From DASRDB01 sp035652815 (GTDB lineage: Bacteria > Chloroflexota > Ktedonobacteria > Ktedonobacterales > Ktedonobacteraceae): 64,000 nt of DNA. Shown in pieces: positions 15,843-24,262 of this stretch. The first letter of the stretch is position 1. Every line of letters starts with the position of its first letter. The stretch covers positions 1 to 64,000 of the forward strand of contig DASRDB010000005.1 of the NCBI GenBank assembly GCA_035652815.1, in the 5' to 3' direction. The notes beneath the pieces were generated by a model, which was not told where the DNA came from, made no database searches, and saw only the letters and a list, made by a program, of their open reading frames with translations. A program made the translations under genes and the position numbers.

Positions 15843-17615
15843 TTATTGCGGCATATCAGGCGGAACCTGGTAGTACCACATCAGTTGCTGGGCAATATAG
15901 CCCCACAGTGGTGCCGCCGCCGTACTGCCATAAATCGCCTTTTGCGGTCGATCCAGCTTCACCAGTATCACAAACTGCGGATTCGAGGCGGGCAAGAAGC
16001 CAGCTACAGAGGCCTCAGTCTGATCAGCCGAGATGCCCTGCGTGGTAGCTGTGCCCGTTTTCGCCGCCACGCTATAGCCCGGAACCTGGGCCAGTTGCGC
16101 GAAACCATGCGCCGCCGATTGGGTCAGCATCTGGATCAGCAACTGGGCGGCGTGCTGACTGATGACCCGCCGCTTGACTATTGGCTGCGTCGTCGTCACC
16201 TGCCCGTTGTTATCCACGCCTGAGACCAGGTACGGCTCCATCATCACTCCACCATTAGCGATAGCCTCGTAGGCCATTGCTACCTGTAATGGCGTTGCCA
16301 GAATGCTTTGACCGAAGGACTGACGGGTCAGGTCGCTGATCGTCCAGCCGCTATCTCCTGGCTTGCGATACATGCCAGGGTACTCCGGCCCATCGATACC
16401 GGTAGCCTGTCCAAAGCCGAATTTTACAAGGTATGGATAATAGCGCTGCGCGCCGAGAATGTTATACGCGACATAGGAAGCCCCGACATTCGCCGAATGC
16501 TCCAGCACTTGCGTCATCGTTTCAGGGCCATACGCGATATCACGCCAGTTGCAAATCTGGGGCACATCGGGAAAATCGATGCAGCCCTGGTCATCAATGG
16601 TCGTATCCGGCGTAATCAAGCCCTGGTCAAGCGCCGCCGCCATCGTCACCGCCTTCATCGTCGAACCCGGCTCATACGCGCAGTAGAGGGCCGGATTGAA
16701 GTAAACCTCTTCCGTCCCCAGGCAGCCATTTGTGCTGGCATACTGGCTATACTTGTTCGGGTCGAACGTCGGATAGCCTGCCAGCGCCGCGACCGCGCCC
16801 GTATGCACGTTGATAACCACCACCGTACCGCTCTGCGCATCCAATTTCTGTACAGCGCTCGCCAGCGCGCTCTCCACCATGTATTCGATATTGCTATCGA
16901 TGGTCAGCGTCAGATTCGCTCCACTGATTGCGGGCTGCTCGTTGTCCGCACCCAGCACCAGTGGGTTGCCCTGCAGGTCGGTCTCGGCAGTCAAACTGCC
17001 CGGCTTACCCGAAAGCAGTGTATCGTACAGCTCTTCGATGCCGTAGTGACCATGATTGTTGGTATCGAACTGGGTCACATAGCCCAGGATTTGCGCCGCC
17101 AGCGTGCCGCCCGGATAAACGCGCCATGTGCGCGGCTGCAGAAATACGTCCGGCAATTGCAAAGCCCGCAGTTGCTGGCTCTGCTTCGGATCGATTCCCA
17201 CCGCCACACGGACAGCGCCCAGGTCGTGCGCGATGCCGTTGGTAAACGCATGGCGCAGCTTCTCAACCGGCACCTGCGTCAACACGCTATGCAGGCTGTT
17301 GACGAGGCTATCCAGCGCGTCCGAATTGTTCTCGGGATGGTCGATGGAGAACTGCATCGGTTCTACATATACATCATCGCGCAACACATTCGTCGCCAGG
17401 ACATGACCACGACTATCGAAAATCAGCCCACGTGGCGCATCCAATGGTTCATTTTGAAGGTGCTCTTGATTGGCCTGCTGCGCCAGGTTATAGCCACTGT
17501 GCGATTGCAAGACCTGCCAGTAATACAGCCTGCCGAGCAACACCAGCATGCCACAGGAGACCAGCAAGAAAATGACCATCTGGCGTCTGCGCGCCTGTCG
17601 CAATTCTGCATTCAT
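15843..17615 (-). CDS. ftsI: Class B penicillin-binding protein, FtsI type
   Basis: A septal transpeptidase that cross-links peptidoglycan outside the membrane. One helix near the N-terminus ('MVIFLLVSCGMLVLLGRLY') anchors it. The pedestal follows ('EPLDAPRGLIFDSRG'), then the penicillin-binding domain with S318-T-M-K321, S374-A-N376 and K519-T-G521, all intact. No PASTA repeats are present at the C-terminus. Length is 590 residues. The start has AAGGGGG about 13 nt upstream. It follows ftsL by 173 bp that contain a tandem 15-mer and a family B palindrome. Confidence 0.94.
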   Translation of the reverse strand: MNAELRQARRRQMVIFLLVSCGMLVLLGRLYYWQVLQSHSGYNLAQQANQEHLQNEPLDAPRGLIFDSRGHVLATNVLRDDVYVEPMQFSIDHPENNSDALDSLVNSLHSVLTQVPVEKLRHAFTNGIAHDLGAVRVAVGIDPKQSQQLRALQLPDVFLQPRTWRVYPGGTLAAQILGYVTQFDTNNHGHYGIEELYDTLLSGKPGSLTAETDLQGNPLVLGADNEQPAISGANLTLTIDSNIEYMVESALASAVQKLDAQSGTVVVINVHTGAVAALAGYPTFDPNKYSQYASTNGCLGTEEVYFNPALYCAYEPGSTMKAVTMAAALDQGLITPDTTIDDQGCIDFPDVPQICNWRDIAYGPETMTQVLEHSANVGASYVAYNILGAQRYYPYLVKFGFGQATGIDGPEYPGMYRKPGDSGWTISDLTRQSFGQSILATPLQVAMAYEAIANGGVMMEPYLVSGVDNNGQVTTTQPIVKRRVISQHAAQLLIQMLTQSAAHGFAQLAQVPGYSVAAKTGTATTQGISADQTEASVAGFLPASNPQFVILVKLDRPQKAIYGSTAAAPLWGYIAQQLMWYYQVPPDMPQ

Positions 17616-17640
17616 TTTCTTGCTGTATCCCCCTTTCTTT

Positions 17641-17670
17641 ATTTAACCTTGACGCATTTAACCTTGACGC
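17641..17670. repeat. Tandem duplication of a 15-mer
   Basis: ATTTAACCTTGACGC occurs twice back to back in the gap between ftsL and ftsI. It is too short to interpret, but each unit contains TTGACG, a possible -35. Confidence 0.7.
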
Positions 17671-17678
17671 GATCTCGT

Positions 17679-17769
17679 TCATGTCATGCTGAGCGCAGCG
17701 AAGCATCTATTTGCCGAGCGATTCGCGCGTCGCGACTATAGATGCTTCGCTGCGCTCAGCATGACATGA
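17679..17769. repeat. Palindromic repeat family B, copy 1
   Basis: Perfect 32-bp arms (17679-17710 and 17738-17769) with core GTCATGCTGAGCGCAGCGAA. It sits inside the division cluster between ftsL and ftsI; an RNA copy would fold into a long hairpin. Related copies lie at 28554, 35794 and 39007. Confidence 0.85.
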
Positions 17770-17788
17770 AGCCGACATACTTATTTAT

Positions 17789-18223
17789 TTATGAATGCCC
17801 ATCTGAATGTACTGGCTTCAGATGTGGCACAACTAGAATGACAACCGTTCTTGGATCAGCCGGTGCCAGTCCCATCGCCTTAGCATGAGTGGTGATATAC
17901 ACCGGTGATTGCTCCTGCGCAATCTGATACGTCAGGTCTTGATTTTCGCGTTGCAGCACTGCCTGTCGCTGGTGTAACTCTTGAATTTGCTGGTTCGCGT
18001 TAACCGCCTGACTCAACTGTGAGAGATACAGGACGGCCATCAGGGCAATGAGCAGGACACTACAGATGCTGAGACCAACTGGACCCAGGCGAAAAAAGAG
18101 TGGATGCAGTTGTCTGCGTCGTCTGGCCGTCAAAATGGAGCGCGGCCCATGCTTTGGCTGATCACCGCTCCTCCTACTGGACGCCGGTAAGACATCCAGT
18201 CGGCCAGTTCTGTCCCCATTCAT
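17789..18223 (-). CDS. ftsL: FtsL-like division protein
   Basis: A 144-residue bitopic protein with a ~45-residue basic cytoplasmic part, one membrane helix at about 46-68 ('VGLSICSVLLIALMAVLYL') and then an extracellular coiled coil at about 70-103 rich in Gln ('IQELHQRQAVLQRENQDL'). The short C-terminal segment 'AKAMGLAPADPRTVVIL' fits the FtsL/DivIC 'A..lGm..p...v.v' pattern. FtsL bridges FtsB/DivIC and FtsQ and activates FtsWI. Position between rsmH and ftsI is the standard one for ftsL. The sequence is poorly conserved, so the name rests on topology and context. AAGGA precedes the ATG. Confidence 0.8.
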   Translation of the reverse strand: MNGDRTGRLDVLPASSRRSGDQPKHGPRSILTARRRRQLHPLFFRLGPVGLSICSVLLIALMAVLYLSQLSQAVNANQQIQELHQRQAVLQRENQDLTYQIAQEQSPVYITTHAKAMGLAPADPRTVVILVVPHLKPVHSDGHS

Positions 18224-18368
18224 ACCTTGCGTTCCTTCGTCTCAAGCTCACCATTTCGACTACTGACGCACTACGAATACGACATCTTTTTCAATAGCGC
18301 GCATATCAACCGGCCTTTCCTCCTCCCATCTGCCATTTTCCTCCTTTCCGACCTTGAGCGGCGCGTTT

Positions 18369-19352
18369 CTATTCCGGCGCAACAACTACTTCAGCGGCCC
18401 GCAGTTTGGCGCTGCGAGCGCGGGGGTTAGCATTGACCTCCTCGCTGGTTGGCGTCACTGGCCGAGGTGTGAGGATACGCAGGCGTGCCTTGTGTCCGCA
18501 CACACAGACAGGAGTACCGGGTGGGCAAATACAATCACTTGCCTCGCGCCGCATAAACCCTTTGACCAGCCGGTCTTCCAACGAATGAAAAGAAATGACC
18601 ACCATCCTTCCACCACTCCCCCCTGTATGTTCTCCCGCGCTCAGTACCTCCAACATCTGTGGAAGCACCTCCTGCAGGCGTTCAAGTTCACCATTGACCG
18701 CGATGCGCAGCGCCTGAAAGATGCGCGTTGCCGGGTGAATCGTTCCCGGCTTGTGCGGCATTCCCGCTGCTGCCAGTCGCGCCAGTTGCGCCGTGTTTCT
18801 AATCGGCGCTTTCGCCCGCTCGCGCACAATGCGCCAGGCAATTTGCCGCGAACGCCTCTCCTCACCGTACTTCCAGAAGATATCGGCCAGTTCTTGCTCG
18901 CTGGCGCTATTCACCAGATCAAAAGCTGTCAGCTCTTGCGAGCGGTCCAGGCGCATATCTAACGGGCCATCGGCGCTGAAAGAAAAACCTCGCTCCGGGT
19001 CTTCCATCTGGTAGGATGAGAAGCCGAGATCGAGTAAAATACCATCTACTGAAGATACAAAACCGGCCTCGTCCTTCACAATACGGGCCAGTTCGGCAAA
19101 GTTTCCCTGCGCGAGCCTCAATCTTCCACTCTGGACCATACCCGCCAGTCGCTGGCTCACCCGCTCGATGGCTTCGGCATCGGTATCGATACCCAGCACC
19201 TTTCCATCAGGGGCCGAACGCTCCAGAATGGCCTCGGTATGCCCGCCTCCTCCTAACGTACCATCTACATACTGTCCACCTGCTCGCGGCTGGAGAAACT
19301 CCAACACTTCATTCAGCAGAACTGGAATATGCCCAGGTTGCTGTTCTTGCAT
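18369..19352 (-). CDS. rsmH: 16S rRNA m4C1402 methyltransferase RsmH (MraW)
   Basis: SAM-dependent N4-methylation of C1402 in the decoding centre of 16S rRNA. 'HIPVLLNEVLEFL' at the N-terminus and the SAM loop 'YVDGTLGGGGHTEAIL' are diagnostic, followed by 'GILLDLGFSSYQME' and 'ISFHSLEDRLVKGFM'. Length is 327 residues. The ATG is 6 nt after the mraZ stop, so the two genes are cotranscribed. A Cys-rich segment near the end ('CICPPGTPVCVCGHKARL') is typical of the Gram-positive branch. Confidence 0.96.
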   Translation of the reverse strand: MQEQQPGHIPVLLNEVLEFLQPRAGGQYVDGTLGGGGHTEAILERSAPDGKVLGIDTDAEAIERVSQRLAGMVQSGRLRLAQGNFAELARIVKDEAGFVSSVDGILLDLGFSSYQMEDPERGFSFSADGPLDMRLDRSQELTAFDLVNSASEQELADIFWKYGEERRSRQIAWRIVRERAKAPIRNTAQLARLAAAGMPHKPGTIHPATRIFQALRIAVNGELERLQEVLPQMLEVLSAGEHTGGSGGRMVVISFHSLEDRLVKGFMRREASDCICPPGTPVCVCGHKARLRILTPRPVTPTSEEVNANPRARSAKLRAAEVVVAPE

Positions 19353-19358
19353 AAAGTT

Positions 19359-19766
19359 CTAGAAGGGAATACCGCTCCCTTCAGCATCAAGTCTATTTTG
19401 ATATTCCTGCCAGGTCGCGCGGTCCCAGATTTCAAAATGGTCGCGCACGCCTGCTACCGTCACTTCAGTTCCCAGACCGGCATAGCTTCGCAGTTTGGCC
19501 GGTATAATGATCCTGCCCTGCCCATCCAGCTCTACCTCGCTGGCGCTGGGATAGATGCGCCGCTCGAAATCGCGTAACTCCTCGCTGCTCTTTCCGGCGA
19601 CCAGTTCCTGCGATTTCTCCTCCCACACCTGCATGGTATACACGGATAAACATTTGCCCATTCCCTTACTGATGACAGCACCACGATCCATCTGCTGCCG
19701 AAATTTCACCGGCACAGCCATACGTCCCTTTGCATCGATTGTATGCTCGTACTCACCAAGAAACAT
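19359..19766 (-). CDS. mraZ: Transcriptional regulator MraZ
   Basis: A 135-residue protein of two SpoVT/AbrB swapped-hairpin halves: 'GEYEHTIDAKGRMAVPVKFR' near the start and 'SEVELDGQGRIIIPAKLR' in the second half. MraZ forms a ring that binds TGGGN repeats and controls the division operon, including its own gene. Exactly such repeats occur 160 bp upstream (19926-19950). First gene of the cluster. Confidence 0.96.
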   Translation of the reverse strand: MFLGEYEHTIDAKGRMAVPVKFRQQMDRGAVISKGMGKCLSVYTMQVWEEKSQELVAGKSSEELRDFERRIYPSASEVELDGQGRIIIPAKLRSYAGLGTEVTVAGVRDHFEIWDRATWQEYQNRLDAEGSGIPF

Positions 19767-19840
19767 GCTGCTCTCTTCAGTAGGATTTTCATCCTATCCC
19801 CCAACACCGGTAGGTCCCCCTGCTGGCCCGTAATACAAAG

Positions 19841-19873
19841 CATTCTCAGATGTTCTCCCTCCATCTGAGAATG
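19841..19873 (-). promoter_or_regulatory. Hairpin in the mraZ leader
   Basis: A perfect 12-bp inverted repeat (CATTCTCAGATG / CATCTGAGAATG, 9-nt loop) between the MraZ operator and the mraZ start. No T-run follows on the transcribed strand, so a stabilising or regulatory leader structure is more likely than a terminator. Confidence 0.5.
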
Positions 19874-19925
19874 TAAGCCAGTCTCCCCACCTACCCGGTC
19901 TGGTTCTCCACGTTCATTCCCATTT

Positions 19926-19960
19926 CCCCACTCTCCCCCACTTCTCCCCACATCAGTATA
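19926..19960 (-). promoter_or_regulatory. MraZ operator and -10 of the division operon
   Basis: On the reverse strand three TGGGG repeats are spaced exactly 10 bp apart (19946-19950, 19936-19940, 19926-19930), matching the known TGGGN-N5 MraZ site. Related TGGAG and TGGGG elements follow downstream. A TATACT -10 lies just upstream at 19955-19960, so MraZ would sit at the transcription start. A clear -35 is not seen. Confidence 0.8.
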
Positions 19961-19988
19961 CCATTACTAACTCGTTGCGAAAAGGGTG

Positions 19989-20033
19989 TTATCCACCAAT
20001 TTCCTTTCAAAGAAGTGGATAACTTGTGGATAA
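19989..20033. promoter_or_regulatory. Cluster of three DnaA-box-like sites
   Basis: TTATCCACC (19989-19997, +), TTATCCACT (20014-20022, -) and the consensus TTATCCACA (20025-20033, -) lie within 45 bp, just upstream of the mraZ promoter. No dnaA, dnaN or typical origin gene is in the window, so regulation or DnaA titration is more likely than an origin. An AT-rich stretch follows. Confidence 0.55.
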
Positions 20034-20198
20034 CTTTTTTCAAGCACTATTTTGATACGAAGAGATATATGTTGAACCGCCTGTAGCCCACATGTAATAC
20101 ATCTCTTACTTTTTCTATTCCAAATGTTTGTAATGCAATGGGCTGATAGTAATAGTAAAGATACTCGTTCTTATACAAGGCGTATTATATGGTAGGTT

Positions 20199-20251
20199 AT
20201 AGGGATGTAATGATAAATTATTGCGTAAAAAATTTATCATTACATCCCTAT
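20199..20251. repeat. Perfect 20-bp inverted repeat in the mraZ/BACON intergenic region
   Basis: Arms 20199-20218 and 20232-20251 (ATAGGGATGTAATGATAAAT and its complement) enclose 13 nt. It is AT-rich and resembles neither family A nor B. It may be a terminator-like or protein-binding structure. The whole gap 19961-20593 has no gene, only this, the DnaA-like boxes and a family A repeat. Confidence 0.6.
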
Positions 20252-20404
20252 CGAGTGGCAAACAGGACATTTTTAGCCGGAGGCGCAAGGATCGCCTGCT
20301 TGATGTGATAATTCTTGAAGTAGGAACGTTCTACTAGTACGAGCAATCATCTCTTCCAGGGTCATCTTTGGAATATTCATCAAGGCTTTTGAATTGGGGG
20401 AACG

Positions 20405-20474
20405 GAAGGCACCCGCAAAGGGATGCCTCTACAGATAGAACGGGTTGTAGAGGCATTCCCTTGCGGGTGCCTTC
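20405..20474. repeat. Palindromic repeat family A, copy 2
   Basis: Imperfect 29-bp arms (20405-20433 and 20446-20474) with the family core CACCCGCAA and CTCTAC. It lies about 120 bp upstream of the BACON-protein gene. Confidence 0.8.
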
Positions 20475-20593
20475 GGGGAACCTTCTCATTATTTATCGCG
20501 CTTCTGGAAGAAATTTATCGGGGAATGCTATTATTTGTTGTGCTGGCAGGGGATGGCCGGAGGGGCAGTACTGGCAAGTGAGGAAGCAAAAGT

Positions 20594-23500
20594 ATGAGCC
20601 AGTGTTTGCGTTGTAGCACGTCTTGTGAGCCAAACGCTATATTTTGTGACGAATGCCGTTCCCTTTTGCGGGAACATTATCATCCATCTACCTCGCGGCA
20701 GGATTTCGTGACAATACAGCCTGCCCAGGCGGACGAGGAAAAAGCCGATAGTGATAAAGCCGCTATTTATGATAGTGATACTGGCCCATTGCCGATCATA
20801 AAGGCACCTGTAACACCTCAACCACCGCCGTTGCCTTCCTATCCAGATATTGCCGAGCAGGCCGTCTCAAAATTAAATGAGGCGGCGCAGCTGATTGCGG
20901 AAGCAGAGGCCTCGCAGCGCCGCATACACCGCGCCTCGCGCCTGACCCCATTGCGCGATATTTCCGGCGAGATTCAACGAGAAAGCACGCCCATGCCTCT
21001 CGTTTCTCGAATGCGCCGCCAAAAAGAGCGGCGCGAACGAGCAGATCATGAACGCCCGTCAAATACGCGCGAACTTTCTCCTGCTCTCCCGGACCTGTGG
21101 CCATGGCTGGATAACGACCTGGAAGAAAAAGAAAACGAAGACATCTGGGCCAATCGCACCGACCCGCTCATGATGCGTCACGTGCCTACACGAGCCGAGG
21201 CAGCCCGCATCGAAGAAGAGGATATGCGCCGGGCTAAAGCTGAAGGGCTGGCAACCAGGCCGTTACCTGTTCATAAACTAAAACTTTCCACTTCTACGCT
21301 TCGTATCGCCTTTGTGACACTCGCCCTCCTTGCCCTCGCGGCAATGATTGTGGATGGTGTGTTGCTCTCGGTAGCGCTGGGACATCCCCATCGCGGGCTT
21401 GTCGCTCGTGGAGATCGCACAGCGACTCTCACACTTGGAGCAGACTCCGCGCACATTGGAGATACAGTTCCTTTTTCGATTAATAATTTCACACCCAATA
21501 CCAGCGTTATCCTCACACATGATATTCAAGAACTGGTGAAAACGACGCAGGGCAAGGATATGCTGAGTATTGGCGCGAACGGCTCAGCCAGCGCCACGAT
21601 TATCATCGATACAAACTGGACGCCTGGAGTCCACCTGATCGTGGCCGAAGATATCACCACGCACTTCACCGCCAGCGCCACACTTGAAGTATTCGGTCAG
21701 ACGCCATCGCGGCCCGCGCACCTGCTTGTGAACAGCAGTTCGCTGAACTTTGGCGCAAACATTGTTGGCGTGAACACTATTAAGCAACTTGTTCTTTCCA
21801 ATAGCGGCAGTGGCTCTATCACCTGGTCGGCCAGTAGTGATAGTCCCTGGCTGCTCATCGCGCCAGGTCAGGGTATGTTCAATTCCAGCCAGACGCTCAC
21901 GATTGCTGTCCAGCGCACCAATCTCACGCCCAAAGCCTATAAGGGCACCATCACCATTTTCTCAAATGTCGAACCGCCGCAGATCATATCAGTAACAATG
22001 ACGGTGCAGCCGCTGCCAGCGAACGCCGGGCCTGTACTTACCTTGAGTCCAGCCCTCCTTTCGTTCACTGCCACAGATGGCGAGGGCGCGCCTTTTGCGC
22101 AATCCCTAACTATTAGCAATCCCGGCACGCAGCCATTGAACTGGTCGCTGTTCATCAACTCATCGATGAGCGGCTATAGCCAGAACTCGCCTTCCTATAT
22201 TAGCGGAGCAAATGCCAACTGGTTGCTTACCGACCAGACCTCCGGTATCGTCTTGCCTGGCTCCTCGGAGCATATCCAGGTCATTGCGCAGAGCAGCAAT
22301 CTGCTGCCCGGTACGTACTTCAGTATGCTGACCTTTATGGCAGGCGGAGCGATTGACAGCCAGCAGAGCGTGGTGGTATCGCTGACCGTTCAGCCACACT
22401 GCGGTCTGCTTACCAGCACAGGCTATCTCACATTTGTTGCGGTACAGGGACAGACTAACCCTGCCAATCAAGGGCTAAACTTGAGCGCGACCGCCAGTTG
22501 CGCCGGTTCCACGATTAACTGGGCTGCCCATATTACATCGGGAAGCTGGCTCTCGGTTGCTCCAGGCAGCGGGCAGTTGAAAGCAGCAACCAGCGACGCC
22601 ATCTCCATAGGCGTGAACGCTGCCGGGCTGGCGACCGGGCACTATACGGGTGTGATTGCTTTCACAACCCAGCAGAGTACCCAGTCGGTAATTGTGCAGT
22701 TGCAGGTGCAGGCACCTCCACCGCCAAGTGCGCCCATCATGGCCGTCTCACCGCTCAGTCTGAATTTCAGTAATACCCAGGGGCAGCCTAATCCAACTGG
22801 GCAGGTTGTTACCATCACCAATAACGGGGGCAGTACACTTAAGTGGAGTACGACATTCCATATCCTGGCCTCGCCCTGGCTGGCTGCGACACCTTCTGGC
22901 GGTACCGTCGCGCCGGGGCAGATCGGACAGTTGACCATCAACGTCAATACGGCTTCGCTCTCGCCCGGCACCTATGTTGGATTGATTACGCTGAACGGCA
23001 CAGACGTCAATGGTGCGCCTGCAAGTGGCAGCCCGCAAACCATCACGGTAAATCTGGTGGTTCAGCCGCCCTGCGCGCTCACTCAGCCTTCATCCAGCGC
23101 GCTTGCCTTCACAGCAATCCAGGGTTCGACCAATCCGGCGGGACAGACGGTAACGCTGACTGCTACAGGAAGCTGCGTATGGCCTCTGGCCTGGACAGCT
23201 ACCACGCGCGGCGCTCCCTGGCTGGCTCTGACTCCGTCCTCTGGTTCCATCAAGAGCGCGAATCAACCAGATAGCATTGGGGTGGCAGTCAACACCGCCG
23301 GACTTGCGGCTGGCACGTACAGCGCGCAAGTCAGCATTAGCGCGGCTGATACCGCCGGAACGCTGGCCCAGGGAAGCCCACAGGTGTTCGCTGTGACGTT
23401 GACAGTACAGCCACAGTGTGTACTCTCGACCTCTACGAACTCGCTGAATTTCTCTGTGCCGCAGGGCACTTCCTCCGGCTCAGCGCAGACTGTTACGCTC

Positions 23501-24040
23501 ACGCAAGCAGGAACCTGCGGTCCCTCCCTTTCGTGGGTGACAAGCGTGGATTCAGGTAGCGCCTCCTGGCTCTCGGTCAGTAACAGTTCTGGAACCATTA
23601 GCGGTTCCGGCGGCTTCAGCGTGAATGTCGGCCCGGCAAGTCTCGCTCCTGGCACCTATAAAGGCACGATTACGCTTACTGCAACCGCCAGCAATGGTTC
23701 TGCCGTCAGTGGCAGCCCACAAACGATCGCGGTAACGCTTGTGGTCAATAGCTTAAGCGTGAGCGGTACTGTGGTTGCCTGTTCAGGCCCGGGCACAAGC
23801 TGTCCCAATCCGCAGCCGCTTGCCGGAGCCACCATCACCGTTACCAATAGCTCGGGTACGATAGTTCTCACCGTCACTGCCGACTCCTCGGGCAACTTTA
23901 CGCTGAACGGGTTGACACTGGGCAACTATACTGTCACCGTTAGTGGAACCGATAGCGGCGGCACACACTATAACACCTCCGTACCATTATCCGTAACCGG
24001 AAACATGAGCGGCTTCACTATCCAGGCTTTTCCTGGATAA
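20594..24040 (+). CDS. Zinc-ribbon, membrane-anchored protein with tandem BACON repeats
   Basis: An 1148-residue protein in four parts. Residues 4-21 hold a zinc-ribbon-like Cys set (CLRC...CDEC). A charged cytoplasmic linker follows, then one membrane helix at about 235-262. Beyond it are about six BACON-type Ig-like repeats of ~100 residues, each with 'L-x-F-x-x-x-x-G...P-x-x-Q-x-x-x-I-x-N', 'SWLSVAPGSG' and 'AGTYSGTI' type motifs. The end is a carboxypeptidase-regulatory-like domain ('SGTV...PLAGATITVTN...GNFTLNGLTLGNYTVTV'). BACON domains are found in surface carbohydrate- or mucin-associated proteins. There is no cleavable signal, so the zinc ribbon stays inside and the repeats face out. 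No enzyme domain is seen; an adhesin or scaffold role is inferred. AGGAAG precedes the ATG. Confidence 0.8.
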   Translation: MSQCLRCSTSCEPNAIFCDECRSLLREHYHPSTSRQDFVTIQPAQADEEKADSDKAAIYDSDTGPLPIIKAPVTPQPPPLPSYPDIAEQAVSKLNEAAQLIAEAEASQRRIHRASRLTPLRDISGEIQRESTPMPLVSRMRRQKERRERADHERPSNTRELSPALPDLWPWLDNDLEEKENEDIWANRTDPLMMRHVPTRAEAARIEEEDMRRAKAEGLATRPLPVHKLKLSTSTLRIAFVTLALLALAAMIVDGVLLSVALGHPHRGLVARGDRTATLTLGADSAHIGDTVPFSINNFTPNTSVILTHDIQELVKTTQGKDMLSIGANGSASATIIIDTNWTPGVHLIVAEDITTHFTASATLEVFGQTPSRPAHLLVNSSSLNFGANIVGVNTIKQLVLSNSGSGSITWSASSDSPWLLIAPGQGMFNSSQTLTIAVQRTNLTPKAYKGTITIFSNVEPPQIISVTMTVQPLPANAGPVLTLSPALLSFTATDGEGAPFAQSLTISNPGTQPLNWSLFINSSMSGYSQNSPSYISGANANWLLTDQTSGIVLPGSSEHIQVIAQSSNLLPGTYFSMLTFMAGGAIDSQQSVVVSLTVQPHCGLLTSTGYLTFVAVQGQTNPANQGLNLSATASCAGSTINWAAHITSGSWLSVAPGSGQLKAATSDAISIGVNAAGLATGHYTGVIAFTTQQSTQSVIVQLQVQAPPPPSAPIMAVSPLSLNFSNTQGQPNPTGQVVTITNNGGSTLKWSTTFHILASPWLAATPSGGTVAPGQIGQLTINVNTASLSPGTYVGLITLNGTDVNGAPASGSPQTITVNLVVQPPCALTQPSSSALAFTAIQGSTNPAGQTVTLTATGSCVWPLAWTATTRGAPWLALTPSSGSIKSANQPDSIGVAVNTAGLAAGTYSAQVSISAADTAGTLAQGSPQVFAVTLTVQPQCVLSTSTNSLNFSVPQGTSSGSAQTVTLTQAGTCGPSLSWVTSVDSGSASWLSVSNSSGTISGSGGFSVNVGPASLAPGTYKGTITLTATASNGSAVSGSPQTIAVTLVVNSLSVSGTVVACSGPGTSCPNPQPLAGATITVTNSSGTIVLTVTADSSGNFTLNGLTLGNYTVTVSGTDSGGTHYNTSVPLSVTGNMSGFTIQAFPG

Positions 24041-24262
24041 AAGCCGCTCTCTCCTCGGGCATCAATCTGAGAGGTAGATCATAGCAGTGGTTACCTCACA
24101 CCCCCAACAATTCCTGAACAAATAAAGAACCATCCTTGACGGTTTCTTGAGTTCTCGCTCCTATACTCAATGTAAACCATGTTTGTTCATCGAACAGTCA
24201 TGGCAGGCCCTGAGTGAATGTACTCGTAACAGAAAAACAGCTACGAAAAGGAAGTCCCGGAG

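Noticed and set aside
16308..17741. A 477-codon + strand frame opposite the PBP gene
   Set aside because: It is antisense to a complete PBP with all three catalytic motifs, and its own translation has biased, domain-free content.
18354..18962. A 202-codon + strand frame opposite rsmH
   Set aside because: It is antisense to rsmH, which has intact SAM-binding motifs, and has no recognisable domain.
19989..20033. Chromosomal replication origin
   Set aside because: Three DnaA-like boxes are too few, and no dnaA, dnaN, gyrB or recF gene is nearby; kept as a possible regulatory cluster only.
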